This document shows, in pieces, positions 1 through 9,621 of a stretch of 64,000 nucleotides of DNA. The notes beneath the pieces were generated by a model. It was not told the DNA's origin, made no database searches, and saw nothing but the letters and a program-made list of their open reading frames with translations. The translations under genes were made by a program, and so were the position numbers. How positions within the stretch are numbered: position 1 is the stretch's first letter; the number at the start of each line of letters is the position of its first letter. This DNA is from Trichomonas vaginalis G3 (Eukaryota > Parabasalia > Trichomonadida > Trichomonadidae), in assembly GCF_026262505.1 (NCBI RefSeq), contig NC_067203.1, forward strand, positions 868,001 to 932,000. The letters run 5' to 3'.

Positions 1-711
1 AGCTACAGTAAGAGTGAATGGGTCTTGTGTTGGTGCAATGACTAAGTTATTTTTGCTTGGAGTAAGTTCGATAGAAATTTTTCCTGCCCAGTTTGGCAAG
101 TATCTTAAAAACCTGAAGATGAGGAAAGATGACAAAGGAACTCTAAGTTTCAATTTTACTTTGGTTACTGCTGCTGCAGTTTGTCCAGAAAGGTCAACAT
201 AAACTCCTGGAACGTTAGGGTCAAGTCTTCTTATTTTTTCAATAGTTGCATACTGGTCTGTTTGTTCTCTAGCTTGTGGTTGTACTGAGTTTCTCAAAGC
301 GAACCATTCATAGTTTGCCCATGTTACTGTTTGAACTAAGTCAGAGTTAGAATATATCTTATATCCCATGAAAACTTCTGGAGCATATTGGTATCCGACA
401 TAGAAAATTCCATTGCAACCTTTCTTGTCAGACAACTTGGCAGAAGGTTTTATTTCAATGTCTTGTTCCACGTATAAGAAAGAGTTGTCAATAGAAATAA
501 TATGAAACCTGTCGCAAGCAATATCTACTGTTGTTGAAGAACCTTCTCCAAACTCACCTACGTTTCCATAAGAAACAGCAGTTGTATATTCGTAAGTTCC
601 AGGAACTATTTCTGACCTTCTAATGGCATTGTCGCATTCGTTATACCATTCGGAAACATTTCCATTCATGGCATCCAAAACTGTTGGCGTTATATTCTGA
701 GCGGCGTACAT
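1..711 (-). CDS. Major capsid-like protein, N-terminal 237 residues (runs off the window)
   Basis: The frame is open from an ATG at 711 to the left edge with no stop. The start is preceded by the element start motif (TTTTTA, then AAATG). A stretch around residues 190-220 (KLKLRVPLSSF, then FRFLRYLPNWAGKI) resembles the capsid region of the element at 16375-40991 (LRLRIPVRRF, then AIRFIPAFAGNI). The predicted secondary structure by eye is beta-rich, as expected for a double jelly-roll capsid subunit that would form the icosahedral shell. The role is inferred from this cross-match and from its place in a Maverick; no structural comparison could be run. Confidence 0.6.
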   Translation of the reverse strand, partial: MYAAQNITPTVLDAMNGNVSEWYNECDNAIRRSEIVPGTYEYTTAVSYGNVGEFGEGSSTTVDIACDRFHIISIDNSFLYVEQDIEIKPSAKLSDKKGCNGIFYVGYQYAPEVFMGYKIYSNSDLVQTVTWANYEWFALRNSVQPQAREQTDQYATIEKIRRLDPNVPGVYVDLSGQTAAAVTKVKLKLRVPLSSFLIFRFLRYLPNWAGKISIELTPSKNNLVIAPTQDPFTLTVA

Positions 712-743
712 TTCATATGGGTAAAAATATAGAATAGTTGGAT

Positions 744-1010
744 TTATATGTCATAATAGAACCCACGTGGACCAAGCTTTACTTTCTTCCTGACTGAGTT
801 TTTAACTCTTCTTTTTCTTTCATTGCCACTACTTTCACTAGATGAAGTTACTTCTTCACTACTTTCACTTTGTTCTACTCTTCTCTTCTTCTTTGGTGTC
901 GCTTTTGGTAACTTGCCCTCTGCTTCAAGTTGTTGCATCTTTGCCTCATGTTCACCTAGTATGTTGTAAATTTCCCATGTCCTTTTTGCCTTTGGGCTCT
1001 GGTCGCCCAT
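744..1010 (-). CDS. Small basic Ser/Lys/Arg-rich protein (88 aa)
   Basis: The protein opens with MGDQSPKAKRTWEIYNILGEHEAKM, giving a short helical segment. A Lys/Arg cluster (PKKKRRV, similar to a nuclear localisation signal) follows, then a Ser/Glu-rich stretch and a second basic cluster near the C-terminus. It lies between the capsid-like gene and the 1007-residue gene on the same strand. A basic, low-complexity protein in this position could bind DNA in the particle or nucleus, but I do not recognise a family and give no firm function. Confidence 0.5.
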   Translation of the reverse strand: MGDQSPKAKRTWEIYNILGEHEAKMQQLEAEGKLPKATPKKKRRVEQSESSEEVTSSSESSGNERKRRVKNSVRKKVKLGPRGFYYDI

Positions 1011-1096
1011 CTCAGGTAACCTATATCTAGAAAGAGTTTGTCATAGTTTGTATTTGAGTCGTCGCTTGTTGTTCTTGATCCTTCCGGTTGAGCTCT

Positions 1097-4000
1097 TCAA
1101 ACAGTGCCTGTCCATATGGAATAAGCTCGTTTCCAAATATATGTTTTTTGTAGCCATTCTGGTTTTCTTTCCATGTTACCAACTATATCTTTTGTGAATG
1201 GGAAAGCTTTTACCCAATCTTTCAGTCTTGCGTCGTTTATTTCTGTAGTTGGTTTTATTTTGTCAAGGAACATGTTTTTCAATACTAACATTTCATTTGG
1301 TACTGTCCATTTGAGTTTTCTTAAATATTCATCCCTTCTCAGTTCATTGTCTGCAAAGTAAGTTTTTATGACATTTTGTAAACTTTCATTTGCAAGGTCA
1401 TGTACAATAGGTTCTCTTCCTTCGCTCTCCCTAACTTTCTTTCTAAACTCTTCACCAAATATACCATCTCTATGGTTCTGTGTAGTTCTTTGAGATAAAT
1501 GTTCTAGAACGTCAGGTGTTATATTTCCATCAGCCATGTTCATTTCATACTGGTCCAAAATATCTGCATGTTTCATATCTTTCAATGGCATTAAAGCCGC
1601 GCTTAAAATACCAGCTATATCTGGTTCACCATTGACTTCCATTGCGTCTACAACTTCTTGGAATTGTGGTTGTAAGTTTATGAACCACCTATCCGGGTTA
1701 GCTTTATGACCCCATCTCATTGTAGTTCCATCGTCTGCAGAAACAAAAGTAGGTTTGTTTCCATCTTGGTTAGGTTCTGAATGAACTTTAAACAATGTTT
1801 CATTTCTATATGTTTTCTTGAAATTTAACCTTTTATTTTCACCGAGTTCATCCGAAGATTGAACGTTAAATGCTCGTAAGTAAAAAGGGTTGTTGTATTT
1901 GTGTACATTTTCTTTCAGTACTTCCATTCTATGCTGAATATTTTCATCTGGTGTTGGAGTCTTTTGTATGTCGGCGAACATTTTTCGATATTCTTCTACT
2001 ATGTCAGCCGAATTTTTTTTAGACTCTTGGAAATATTCCATATTCTCCGCATACACTTGTTGAGGGTCAAGATTTTTCGGCTGTTCCAAATCTTCATCTA
2101 GTTCTGTGAAGTTAGTTTCCAAAGGAGTGACTTGTTCGTTTCCTTCAGGCTCTTCTAGCTGTTGTTGCTGAACTATTTCTTCCATGTCTGGTTGTATCTG
2201 AACTAGTTCTTCCTGTGGAGTTTCTTGTACCTCATCTGCTGGCATTTCATATATTCCGAGACCGTTTTTAACAACTTCCCTTTCTAAGTCATCCGGACTC
2301 ATAAACCTTTCTTCTTTCGTTCCGTCTCTATTTTTTACGCGTTTCATGACGGGAGTTGAATTGTCATTTAGCTCTGACATCAAATATCTCGGAGTAAATT
2401 CAGTCATGTCATTTGGATGATATGCTATTAAATCATATCCCTTAGCGAGCTTGTATTTTCCAGGTTTGAAATTATATCCCATTTGGTGCTGAACCATAAA
2501 GCTAAATAGGTTCGGGTCAGTATTTCCTCCCTTGAACTTTCTAATAGCTTCTTTATATCTGTCACTAAAGTCAATACTATCTGGGTAACCATAGTCTTCC
2601 TTAAGCCTTTTTAAGAATTCTTGGTTTCCTTGTTCTCTACTTCTTTTATGTCCTTGCTCTGTTTGTGGTTGTTGTTGTGCAGGGTTTTGAACTGTTGGTT
2701 GCTGTGCTGGTTGTGGAGGTGGTTGTTGTGCTGGATTTTGAACTGTTGGTTTTGGTTGTTGTTGTGGTGCTGGATTTTGAACTGTTGGTTGTTGTGTTGG
2801 TTGTTGTGTTGGTTTTGGTGCATGCCTGTGTCTGTGTCCATGTGACGATGTAAATGTTTTAGGTAGTCCTGGTGCAGGTGCTTCTCTTGGAGGGTTTGGT
2901 GGTATATAAGTTCCACTAGCTAGTATATAAGTTCCACCAGCTGGTATATAAGTTCCACCAGCTGGCACATATGTTCCATCTGCAGCGTAATGTCCTACCT
3001 GACTTTTCGTTTTTAAGAAAGCATTTACTAGGTCTGTTTTGGTCTGTTGTAACTCTTTTTCTTGACTTTTCACAACAGTTGCTCTAACGGCGTCATAGGC
3101 ACTTTGAACTGCCTGTCTCGTTGCTGCATCTGTTATTTTCGTCATATTTTGTGCTACTTCTTTTAACTCTTTGTCGAAACCTTCAGACTTCAGTTTCTTT
3201 CCAGATGAGAAATCGTTCACTTGTTTCACCTTACTATGAAGAGCTTCGAAGGCGTTCTTAAAGTCAGCATTCGTTAAAGCTTCATTTGAACTGTCTTCAT
3301 CCGCTTGTATTTTTGTCCTTATTGACCCTATAAGCTGGGCTGCTTTAGCGTTGGCTTGGGCATCTAACCAGTCATTGTTAGCTTTTATATATTCTGCGCT
3401 TTTCATTGCCTTTTGCATGGCTGCGTCGTTATTTTTACTTTCTTGTGCTAAGTTTTCATACTGTACGGTTTGGTTTTGCAACTGTAAAAGTTTTTCTGCC
3501 TTTACATTTGCTTCAACTTCTTTTTTATACTCATCGCTATCCATATATGTCTTCAGGGCTTTTTGTTTTATCTCTTCATCTTTCAGTACTTTATATCGAG
3601 TAGTATGGTTTTTCAAATTTACAACATCTTGTTCCATTTTTGCTACTTCTGCTGCTTTTTCTGACACTTTTTTCGCATATTCCTCTGTACTTAGTTCTTT
3701 CAGTTGTTCTTCTTTCTTCTTTTTCTCTACGTTTAACTCATTGAGTTTCTTTGTGTGTCTGTCGTATTCTAGTTTCTTGTCGTTTTCACATATTTGCTTC
3801 TGTATGTCTATGTTTGACTTTTTGACATCTGCTATTTGATTTTTGAGTGAACTCAAATTCATTTGACTTTGAGGGTTATATGCTGTTCCGTCTGCAGCTC
3901 CACCATAGCCTGCCATTTTCGCTAAAAGTGCCGCTCTTAAACCTCCACTCTGTGCACCAATAACTCGGTTTAAAAGCATAGGATTGCTTGACATTTGTTG

Positions 4001-4120
4001 CAACATAGTGGGGTCATTCAGCATTTGTTGTTGCAACTGTTGTTGTGGTGTTAGTCTTACTATTGGATGTTTCAATGCTCTCTTCCTCTTACGTATATTC
4101 TTACGTAGCTTACGTGGCAT
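1097..4120 (-). CDS. Very large coiled-coil, Gln/Pro-rich element protein (1007 aa)
   Basis: Layout: a strongly basic N-terminus (MPRKLRKNIRKRKRALKHP), a Gln/Met-rich segment, then about 280 residues of Lys/Glu-rich heptad-like coiled coil (roughly 85-370). Next come four short repeats built on GTYIPAG (about 380-410), a Gln/Pro-rich linker with repeated PTVQNPAQQ (about 440-500), and a 500-residue mixed C-terminal part. Start choice is supported by the element motif TTTTTAAC...TTAAAATG. It is the gene nearest the terminus of element B. The family is not recognised. Length, coiled coil and low-complexity linkers suggest a structural or scaffold protein; this is inference. Confidence 0.65.
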   Translation of the reverse strand: MPRKLRKNIRKRKRALKHPIVRLTPQQQLQQQMLNDPTMLQQMSSNPMLLNRVIGAQSGGLRAALLAKMAGYGGAADGTAYNPQSQMNLSSLKNQIADVKKSNIDIQKQICENDKKLEYDRHTKKLNELNVEKKKKEEQLKELSTEEYAKKVSEKAAEVAKMEQDVVNLKNHTTRYKVLKDEEIKQKALKTYMDSDEYKKEVEANVKAEKLLQLQNQTVQYENLAQESKNNDAAMQKAMKSAEYIKANNDWLDAQANAKAAQLIGSIRTKIQADEDSSNEALTNADFKNAFEALHSKVKQVNDFSSGKKLKSEGFDKELKEVAQNMTKITDAATRQAVQSAYDAVRATVVKSQEKELQQTKTDLVNAFLKTKSQVGHYAADGTYVPAGGTYIPAGGTYILASGTYIPPNPPREAPAPGLPKTFTSSHGHRHRHAPKPTQQPTQQPTVQNPAPQQQPKPTVQNPAQQPPPQPAQQPTVQNPAQQQPQTEQGHKRSREQGNQEFLKRLKEDYGYPDSIDFSDRYKEAIRKFKGGNTDPNLFSFMVQHQMGYNFKPGKYKLAKGYDLIAYHPNDMTEFTPRYLMSELNDNSTPVMKRVKNRDGTKEERFMSPDDLEREVVKNGLGIYEMPADEVQETPQEELVQIQPDMEEIVQQQQLEEPEGNEQVTPLETNFTELDEDLEQPKNLDPQQVYAENMEYFQESKKNSADIVEEYRKMFADIQKTPTPDENIQHRMEVLKENVHKYNNPFYLRAFNVQSSDELGENKRLNFKKTYRNETLFKVHSEPNQDGNKPTFVSADDGTTMRWGHKANPDRWFINLQPQFQEVVDAMEVNGEPDIAGILSAALMPLKDMKHADILDQYEMNMADGNITPDVLEHLSQRTTQNHRDGIFGEEFRKKVRESEGREPIVHDLANESLQNVIKTYFADNELRRDEYLRKLKWTVPNEMLVLKNMFLDKIKPTTEINDARLKDWVKAFPFTKDIVGNMERKPEWLQKTYIWKRAYSIWTGTV
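2902..2985 (-). repeat. Four 21-bp in-frame repeats
   Basis: Four consecutive 21-bp units based on GTATATAAGTTCCACCAGCTG; the last is diverged. They encode the GTYIPAG repeats of the 1007-residue protein. The length is a multiple of three, so copy number can change without loss of frame. Confidence 0.85.
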
Positions 4121-4270
4121 TTTAAGTGAAGTTAAAAAGCGGCTTTTGACAGATGTTTATATGAGACTTTCTCCGGTTTATAGGACCTCTCTCATATTCT
4201 ATCTTGTCAAGACTTCCTGGACTGTTGTCAAAATGTCATGTTGTCTCATTTTTTCAGAGAAGTTCGTTTA

Positions 4271-4297
4271 ACCGAGGGACCGAGGGACCGAGGGACC
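4271..4297. repeat. 8-bp tandem repeat (ACCGAGGG)
   Basis: Three full copies and a partial copy of ACCGAGGG lie between the start of the 1007-residue gene and the element terminus. The function is unknown. Confidence 0.8.
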
Positions 4298-4398
4298 TGG
4301 TGACGTAGCGACGATAGACCCTTACTTGTCCGGACATAGTTCTACTATTTTGAGTCCTCTACCAAAAAGTTAACAGCAACGACTTTCAAAAAATTTTA

Positions 4399-4540
4399 GG
4401 GGCTAGAAGGCACGAAGTGCCTGGAAGCCCCCACACACCCAAAAAAAACCTCATTTTATATAAACTGCATGTTATACTAAACATCTTCAAGGGGGTAGAG
4501 GGGCGCAGCCCTGGAACCCCCAATACCTTTTTTTTTTTTT
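4399..4540. repeat. Terminal block of element B with two GC-rich hairpin units
   Basis: A hairpin with arms GGGGCT...AGCCCC around GGCACGAAGTGCC (4399-4431) is followed by AT-rich spacer, ATACTAAACATCTTCA, a second diverged GC-rich unit and a T-run. The same order, inverted, occurs at 45381-45521, where the unit is repeated twice. This marks the two sites as ends of the same element family. The interval 4121-4597 holds no gene. Confidence 0.7.
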
Positions 4541-4597
4541 AATTTGTGAATTTTTTTTGGATCGGAATTTCAATTAATTTGTTGATCAAAAATGACC

Positions 4598-5704
4598 TCA
4601 CAATGTTTGATCATAAGTGAAGTCATCTTCATGGGTATTTAGAAATTCCAAGAGAAATTGCTTATTTCTCGCAGATGTAATATCTGAGAAAATCGAATTT
4701 AAATATTCATAGAAACCCAAATCATTCTCCGGTTCGAATAATTCAGCTGTTGCTTTTTCTGTTTTTTCTATGAATTTTAATAATTTGATTAATAAATCTT
4801 CATCAGGAAGAATTATTGCTGCATTTGTGATAAAATTCCATATTGAGGTAATATGGCAATAATTACATTTATAAAATGTAATTTTATCCAAAATTTTTTG
4901 GCAAATTCGCATAATAGCATTAATATTTGAAGCTGAGATTAAACCTGTGATTACTTCTGTAACTTTTGGAAAATCATCGCAATTTAATATCTCTTTATAT
5001 TGAATTGAGAAATAAAAAAAATCAAATGGATTCATTTCTTCAATTTCAAGGAGATTGTAAAATTTGATAGAAGTGTTATTGCAACAAATTGTATTTGCAG
5101 CAAAAAATATCATTTGCTCGATTCCATTTTTGGAATAAATTTGCTGGAACAATGTTAAATTAAAACAGTTGCTTAATTTTTCTTCATTGTTTTCATAAAA
5201 AAGTAACAAGTTTGCAACTGAAATTTCAAAATTTTGATAATTGCCAGTTATTTCGGTAAATATATATATTTGCTTTTCTTCATCTAAAAATGGCAAATAT
5301 TGATTTGCAATATTAACTAAAGTTTGGGATAAATTGTTCCAGTTTGATTTTACAATTTGTGAGCACATTATGTAATATGTAAATTTATCCGCTTTGTAGG
5401 AATTTAAAATTGTTTGTTGTTCTGTTTCAGTTAAATTACTGAATTTTTCAAGATTAATATTGTGATAAAAAATAGAATCCTTGAAACATTCTGATATCTT
5501 TTCAATGTTTAAAACGGATGCTAAAAAATGTAAAAGAACTTCATCAGTCACTGTGATTTTTTTGAAAAATTTATTCCAATTCAAGCATCCAATTGATCTT
5601 TCTGTCATTGTACTTATGCATTGATAAAGTTGATTTAATGAATCCGAAGAATAATCATTATGCTTGACTAGTTGAGTTAGTTGATACAGACTGTCGTCAG
5701 CCAT
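4598..5704 (-). CDS. Host hypothetical protein, all-helical (368 aa)
   Basis: An uninterrupted frame starts MADDSLYQLTQLVKHNDYSS. It is rich in Leu, Ile, Asn and Phe, with a regular pattern of amphipathic helices throughout, as in helical-repeat (HEAT/ARM-like) host proteins. No signal peptide or membrane segment is seen. Base composition and codon use match the AT-rich host DNA rather than the element to its left, whose end lies just downstream of its stop. It is divergent from the transposase at 6039. The family is not recognised; a helical-repeat scaffold is only a guess. Confidence 0.6.
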   Translation of the reverse strand: MADDSLYQLTQLVKHNDYSSDSLNQLYQCISTMTERSIGCLNWNKFFKKITVTDEVLLHFLASVLNIEKISECFKDSIFYHNINLEKFSNLTETEQQTILNSYKADKFTYYIMCSQIVKSNWNNLSQTLVNIANQYLPFLDEEKQIYIFTEITGNYQNFEISVANLLLFYENNEEKLSNCFNLTLFQQIYSKNGIEQMIFFAANTICCNNTSIKFYNLLEIEEMNPFDFFYFSIQYKEILNCDDFPKVTEVITGLISASNINAIMRICQKILDKITFYKCNYCHITSIWNFITNAAIILPDEDLLIKLLKFIEKTEKATAELFEPENDLGFYEYLNSIFSDITSARNKQFLLEFLNTHEDDFTYDQTL

Positions 5705-5753
5705 TTTAAAAAAATGAATAAAATTGTATAGTAAATTATATTTGTGAAATTTG

Positions 5754-5818
5754 TGACGCTACATTCAATCTAAGATCAATATCTCAAAGAATTACTCATT
5801 TAAGTATTACTTTTCATT
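5754..5818. repeat. 65-bp direct repeat, copy 1
   Basis: TGACGCTACATTCAATCTAA... matches 5921-5985 with two differences over 65 bp. It lies upstream of the MULE transposase. It could be a duplicated promoter or a fragment of the transposon end. Confidence 0.85.
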
Positions 5819-5920
5819 GTTTTTTAAAAAATATCTTTGCTTATTTGTTCACTTTTTTGACATTTATTATATGCTTTTTATCATATTTCCGATGATATGA
5901 ATATATATTCTATATAAGAA

Positions 5921-5985
5921 TGACGCTACATTCAATCTAAGACCAATATCTCAAAGAATTCCTCATTTAAGTATTACTTTTCATT
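5921..5985. repeat. 65-bp direct repeat, copy 2
   Basis: Second copy of the repeat at 5754-5818, about 50 bp before the transposase start. No inverted partner was found downstream of the transposase. Confidence 0.85.
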
Positions 5986-6028
5986 TTTAATTCAATTTTC
6001 GAACGGTTTTCGTAAATTTTGCATCATT

Positions 6029-6038
6029 TCATTTTTTA
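6029..6038 (+). promoter_or_regulatory. Initiator-like motif (TCATTTTTTA) before the transposase start
   Basis: TCATTTTTTA directly abuts the ATG at 6039. Trichomonad genes typically start transcription at an Inr of the form TCA(C/T)(T/A) within about 20 bp of the start codon, so this decides the start. Confidence 0.5.
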
Positions 6039-8291
6039 ATGGGAAAATCATCTATATTTAATCAAAAAAGAGCAAACTTTACAGACGAAAATAAAATATT
6101 TATCAGGGAACAATCTGATAAATACCAAAAATCAACATCGAGAGATGGAAAAACGAATATAATCAAACAAGTTCTTCAATATTTTAATATTAAATACGCC
6201 GAAAATGAATCTAAAGCTGTCAGAAGATATTTTAGTTATATTGCAGTTAAAAATATTCCCGCAGTTACTAGAAAATATCCTGATACAATTGTTTGCAAAG
6301 ATATGCTTTATTCGCATGATCATACAAGTATTATTAATTCAAATAATATTGAACGTTACTACCGTTGCATCGATCATTCTTGTCAAGCACGTTATTTAGT
6401 TAAAATTGAGAACAGTTCAGTTTCCGAAGATTTACAAAAGGAACATATACCCGAATGCAGACAATTTAAAAAGTTACAAAATGAAAAAAATGATCTTCAT
6501 AAATCAATGACTCTGACAGAAATATACAATAAGGCAATGGCAAAATTTTCTGAAGACAACAGCACTTTTCAGCAGATTAAAAAATTTATGACAGAACTTG
6601 CTGTTGGTACTGATGAAAACCCATTAATTAAAGATTCATTGGTCAGGGAAGTTTATAATAAGTCCAGAAAATTTTCTGTTGGAGAAAAAATTACAGACGA
6701 TGAAATTGCTAATTTTTGTTTAATAAATGGCGAGCAGTTTTTCATTGGCCATGATTTTCAAGCAAATTATGAGACGATGTTTTTTGGTTTTGAGAAGGCA
6801 ATTCAATTTGCAAAAGAAGCCACAGATTTATTTTGCGATGGAACTTTTAAAATTACACCAAAACATTTTCAAAAAGGACAGATGCTAACAATTATGATTT
6901 GTGAACCTTCAACAAATCAATATCTACCACTTTTATTTATATTCATGAAAAACCGCACATTTGAATCTTATAAGAAGGCATTTGAATATATTTTTACTGT
7001 CAAGGGTATTCAATTTTCAAAGCTAATTCAAATTCATTGTGATTTTGAAAAGGGAATGATAGAGGCACTTCAACAAATTTTCCCTAAAGTCCGTATAATT
7101 GGATGCCTATTTCATTTCAAACAAGCTTTGCACAGGAAACTTGTAGCACTTTATACAAAAAATTTCAATACTTTACAAAATTCTTTATTTAAGCTATATT
7201 CTATTACTCCATTCATGTCTCATGAAGAATTTGTACTTACAATGCATATAATTAATCAAAATAAAGTTGATTCGATCAAAGATTATATTGATTATTTCAA
7301 CAAAGTTTGGTTGCCGCACTACAATTTAATATCTCAATATAATAATGCAACTGCAATATTCACTAATGATTGCCTCGAGAGTATGCATTCAGAATTTTCT
7401 TCATTAAAACATCCAAACATTTATGAATCTATTAAGAAGATATCTCAAATCCAATTAGATAAATATAACGCCATCAAAAATAACCAGAAGATCGAGCGCC
7501 ATATAAAAACCGTTATCACTGATAGCTACAAAAATTATATTCTTGACTGCTTTCAAAAAGAACTTGAGAAAACAATTTTTTCTATCAAACAATACAACGT
7601 AAGTGATCTTTCTTTGGCTCAGAACGAGATTTCTCCATATGGTTCCATAGAATCGAGTTCATTGTTCGAAAATATTCCAGTTCATGATGCAGATATACTC
7701 AAATCGATCGATCTAACAGATAAAGATACAATGATCACTAAGTTTATTAATGAAAAAAGAGAAAAAATTATGGCATTATTTAATGAAACATTAAATCATC
7801 CAGATTTTAATTCATCCACTCCAATTCAAACTAATTTTGAGCAAGCCGATACAAATCAAGGTTCAGATGCTCCAATTCGCTCCGAAAATTCAAATATTGC
7901 AGACTCTACAGATTTAGAACCAGAAAATCAAAACCATCCTTCTACAAATCAAATGTCTAGTAATCTAGAACATAAGCTGGACCTTCTTGATCATATTGAA
8001 AAACAATTATCGAAAATGCGCTCGTTATTGGGAATTCTTCCTACTACAAATGCTATTGTTGGGCCGTCAAAACAAGTTTCAGTTAATAGCAAGCAAAATT
8101 CTGAAAAAAATAAGAAAAAATCTTCCATAACAACAAAATCAAACAATAAAAAACAAAATTCATCCGACAATCCTCCTAAACGTAAAGCTCCTATTTCGGA
8201 AAGGATTCTCAGCGATAATAACTTATATTTTCAAGTTCATCGAAAGAGATCGAAAAGCAAACGTTCCACATCTACAGAGAAAAAGAATTGA
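6039..8291 (+). CDS. Mutator-like (MULE) transposase with FLYWCH-like zinc finger
   Basis: A 750-residue frame without interruption. N-terminal Cys/His pattern (C110, C115, H136, C140) within a YYRC...CQARY context resembles FLYWCH/GCM-type DNA-binding fingers. The MULE DDE core follows: CDGTF (D267), HCDFEKGM (D335), GCLFHFKQA (355-363) and NDCLESMH with a candidate catalytic glutamate (E447). The C-terminal 200 residues are low-complexity and basic. It would cut and paste its own element through the inverted ends. The first 65-bp repeat lies upstream, but no clear pair of terminal inverted repeats was found. It is the best-preserved transposon gene in the window and may be active. Confidence 0.88.
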   Translation: MGKSSIFNQKRANFTDENKIFIREQSDKYQKSTSRDGKTNIIKQVLQYFNIKYAENESKAVRRYFSYIAVKNIPAVTRKYPDTIVCKDMLYSHDHTSIINSNNIERYYRCIDHSCQARYLVKIENSSVSEDLQKEHIPECRQFKKLQNEKNDLHKSMTLTEIYNKAMAKFSEDNSTFQQIKKFMTELAVGTDENPLIKDSLVREVYNKSRKFSVGEKITDDEIANFCLINGEQFFIGHDFQANYETMFFGFEKAIQFAKEATDLFCDGTFKITPKHFQKGQMLTIMICEPSTNQYLPLLFIFMKNRTFESYKKAFEYIFTVKGIQFSKLIQIHCDFEKGMIEALQQIFPKVRIIGCLFHFKQALHRKLVALYTKNFNTLQNSLFKLYSITPFMSHEEFVLTMHIINQNKVDSIKDYIDYFNKVWLPHYNLISQYNNATAIFTNDCLESMHSEFSSLKHPNIYESIKKISQIQLDKYNAIKNNQKIERHIKTVITDSYKNYILDCFQKELEKTIFSIKQYNVSDLSLAQNEISPYGSIESSSLFENIPVHDADILKSIDLTDKDTMITKFINEKREKIMALFNETLNHPDFNSSTPIQTNFEQADTNQGSDAPIRSENSNIADSTDLEPENQNHPSTNQMSSNLEHKLDLLDHIEKQLSKMRSLLGILPTTNAIVGPSKQVSVNSKQNSEKNKKKSSITTKSNNKKQNSSDNPPKRKAPISERILSDNNLYFQVHRKRSKSKRSTSTEKKN

Positions 8292-8520
8292 TATATGAAG
8301 TCTAATTCCTTTTATAACTACTATATTTTTATTCTTATGACTAAAAAATAATATACCCAGATTTTCCTTACTTTTACCACTCCCCATGTAATTTCTGGGG
8401 AAAACGATAATTCATTTTTTTATGGATGAATAGATCGTTTTCCTAGAAAGGACCTCATATCTCTGGCTAAAAAGAGTGTCAGATCCTAAATAGATTATTG
8501 ATCTAGTGTACAAATCCAAT

Positions 8521-8544
8521 AAAAAGCCTATTTTTTGGCTTTTT
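8521..8544 (+). terminator. Hairpin followed by T-run
   Basis: AAAAAGCC pairs with GGCTTTTT across a loop of mostly T, giving a terminator-shaped hairpin. It lies 230 bp after the transposase gene, inside the inverted-repeat element. Whether trichomonads use such signals is not established, so this is a structural note. Confidence 0.3.
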
Positions 8545-9454
8545 TGGTGCTCATTTTTTCGAAGATCTACATGAATATGGGGGAACCATCGGATTTTTTT
8601 GGTTAACCCACATCTTCATGTAGTCTGGACTATCTTTCCTCGAAGGACCTCTTTACGGGTGTAAAAACTCATAAAGTTCTCAAAAGATTCATTCTCGATC
8701 TCCATGCTGAAAGAATTTACAATAAAAAAGAGATCTACGCATCAAACTACAGCCATAAATGAACTGAACCCCTAAAGTTCAGCTCTTAGTTTATCAAAAA
8801 CGTCGAAATCCTTCTCATTGCAATCAAATTTTCTCAATAACTCATAAGAAAAATCGAATTTTGATTAAGCCGATGTTATAGGTATCACAAATACTACAAA
8901 CTTGAGCAATATCGAAATTGCCAGCAAAAGTTTGAAATTGCATTGCTCATATTTGTTTTGTAAACTAAAAATCTGCTTATATTATTCATTAATTTTTTAT
9001 ATATTATTCATATACTTTAATAAAAACAATACTATTTCACCTTAAAAATGAATTTCATAAGTCAATATTATTTTTTTGAAAATGTATCAATTTTCGATTA
9101 AAACAACATGAGAATAAAATTTACGCAAAATTATTTTAAAAAATGGTTTTAAAAATTTACAATTGATTAAGAATAAGATTGGAAGAAGTTTTGAAGTTTA
9201 ATTTTAAGAAAAAAAATTCGGATATTATTCATGGATGTAAGTAATTTGATATTTGAGTATCGGCACTATGCATAAAACATATATTTATAGTTTTTTTGGA
9301 TTTTTATGATTTTAAATATATTCAAATTTGGCAATCCAATAGATTTTTAAAAAATAGGTAAATAAAAATAGATTACATATGCAGCAGATTTAGAACATGA
9401 AACAAATCTTATAGTGACCCAAAAAAAATTCATGATCCAAAAAAGAAAAAAATT

Positions 9455-9530
9455 GGCTAAATAGGAATCAAACCTTGGCATAATGAATCATTATGTCGGA
9501 TGTTTCCACTACACCGGCAGTTCGAAAAAC
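9455..9530 (-). tRNA. Degenerate tRNA-like sequence (possible SINE head)
   Basis: On the minus strand a 76-nt stretch has an A-box-like D arm (GGTG / CATC stem around TAGTGGAAA), a symmetric anticodon-type stem CATAA/TTATG with a 7-nt loop, and a B-box GGTTTGATTCC. The acceptor arms do not pair and the base before the anticodon is not T, so it is not a working tRNA. It sits near the right end of the inverted-repeat element. Confidence 0.25.
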
Positions 9531-9621
9531 ACCCTTGGTGGTTCTATTTAATAGCTACTCCCAACGATAGGCGGTGTCCCCAGCTTTAGAGAGGTGGTAA
9601 AAGTAAGGAAAATCTGGGTAT

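Larger units (their letters stand above)
1..4540. mobile_element. Maverick/Polinton element B, right end only
   Basis: Seen: three minus-strand genes (capsid-like, small basic, very large coiled-coil) followed by a terminal block with GC-rich hairpins that ends in a T-run at about 4528-4540. That end matches, in reverse orientation, the left end of the element starting near 45354 (shared ATACTAAACATCTTCA and a TAGAGGGCGCA-like stretch before CC plus T-run). Family call rests on the capsid-like gene and its resemblance to the capsid region of the complete element at 16375-40991. The left part lies outside the window. The visible part looks largely open. No target duplication can be tested from one end. 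Confidence 0.8.
8353..9621. mobile_element. Non-coding inverted-repeat element (MITE-like), 1.27 kb
   Basis: A 28-bp perfect inverted repeat (ATACCCAGATTTTCCTTACT... at 8353-8380, its complement at 9594-9621) encloses DNA with no reading frame of useful length. If the unit is read as CCCAG...CTGGG, both sides are flanked by TA, as for mariner-type elements; a longer target duplication is not seen. It begins 60 bp after the MULE transposase stop. Inside are several hairpins (8521-8544; 8563-8579 with 8609-8625) and a tRNA-like stretch. It could be a non-autonomous transposon or a structured RNA locus bounded by repeats. Confidence 0.6.

Noticed and set aside
2611-2916. His/Gln/Asn-rich frame overlapping the 1007-residue gene
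   Set aside because: Alternate frame of the Gln/Pro repeat region.
3351-3839. Phe/Ser-rich plus-strand frame
   Set aside because: Antisense of a coiled-coil coding region.
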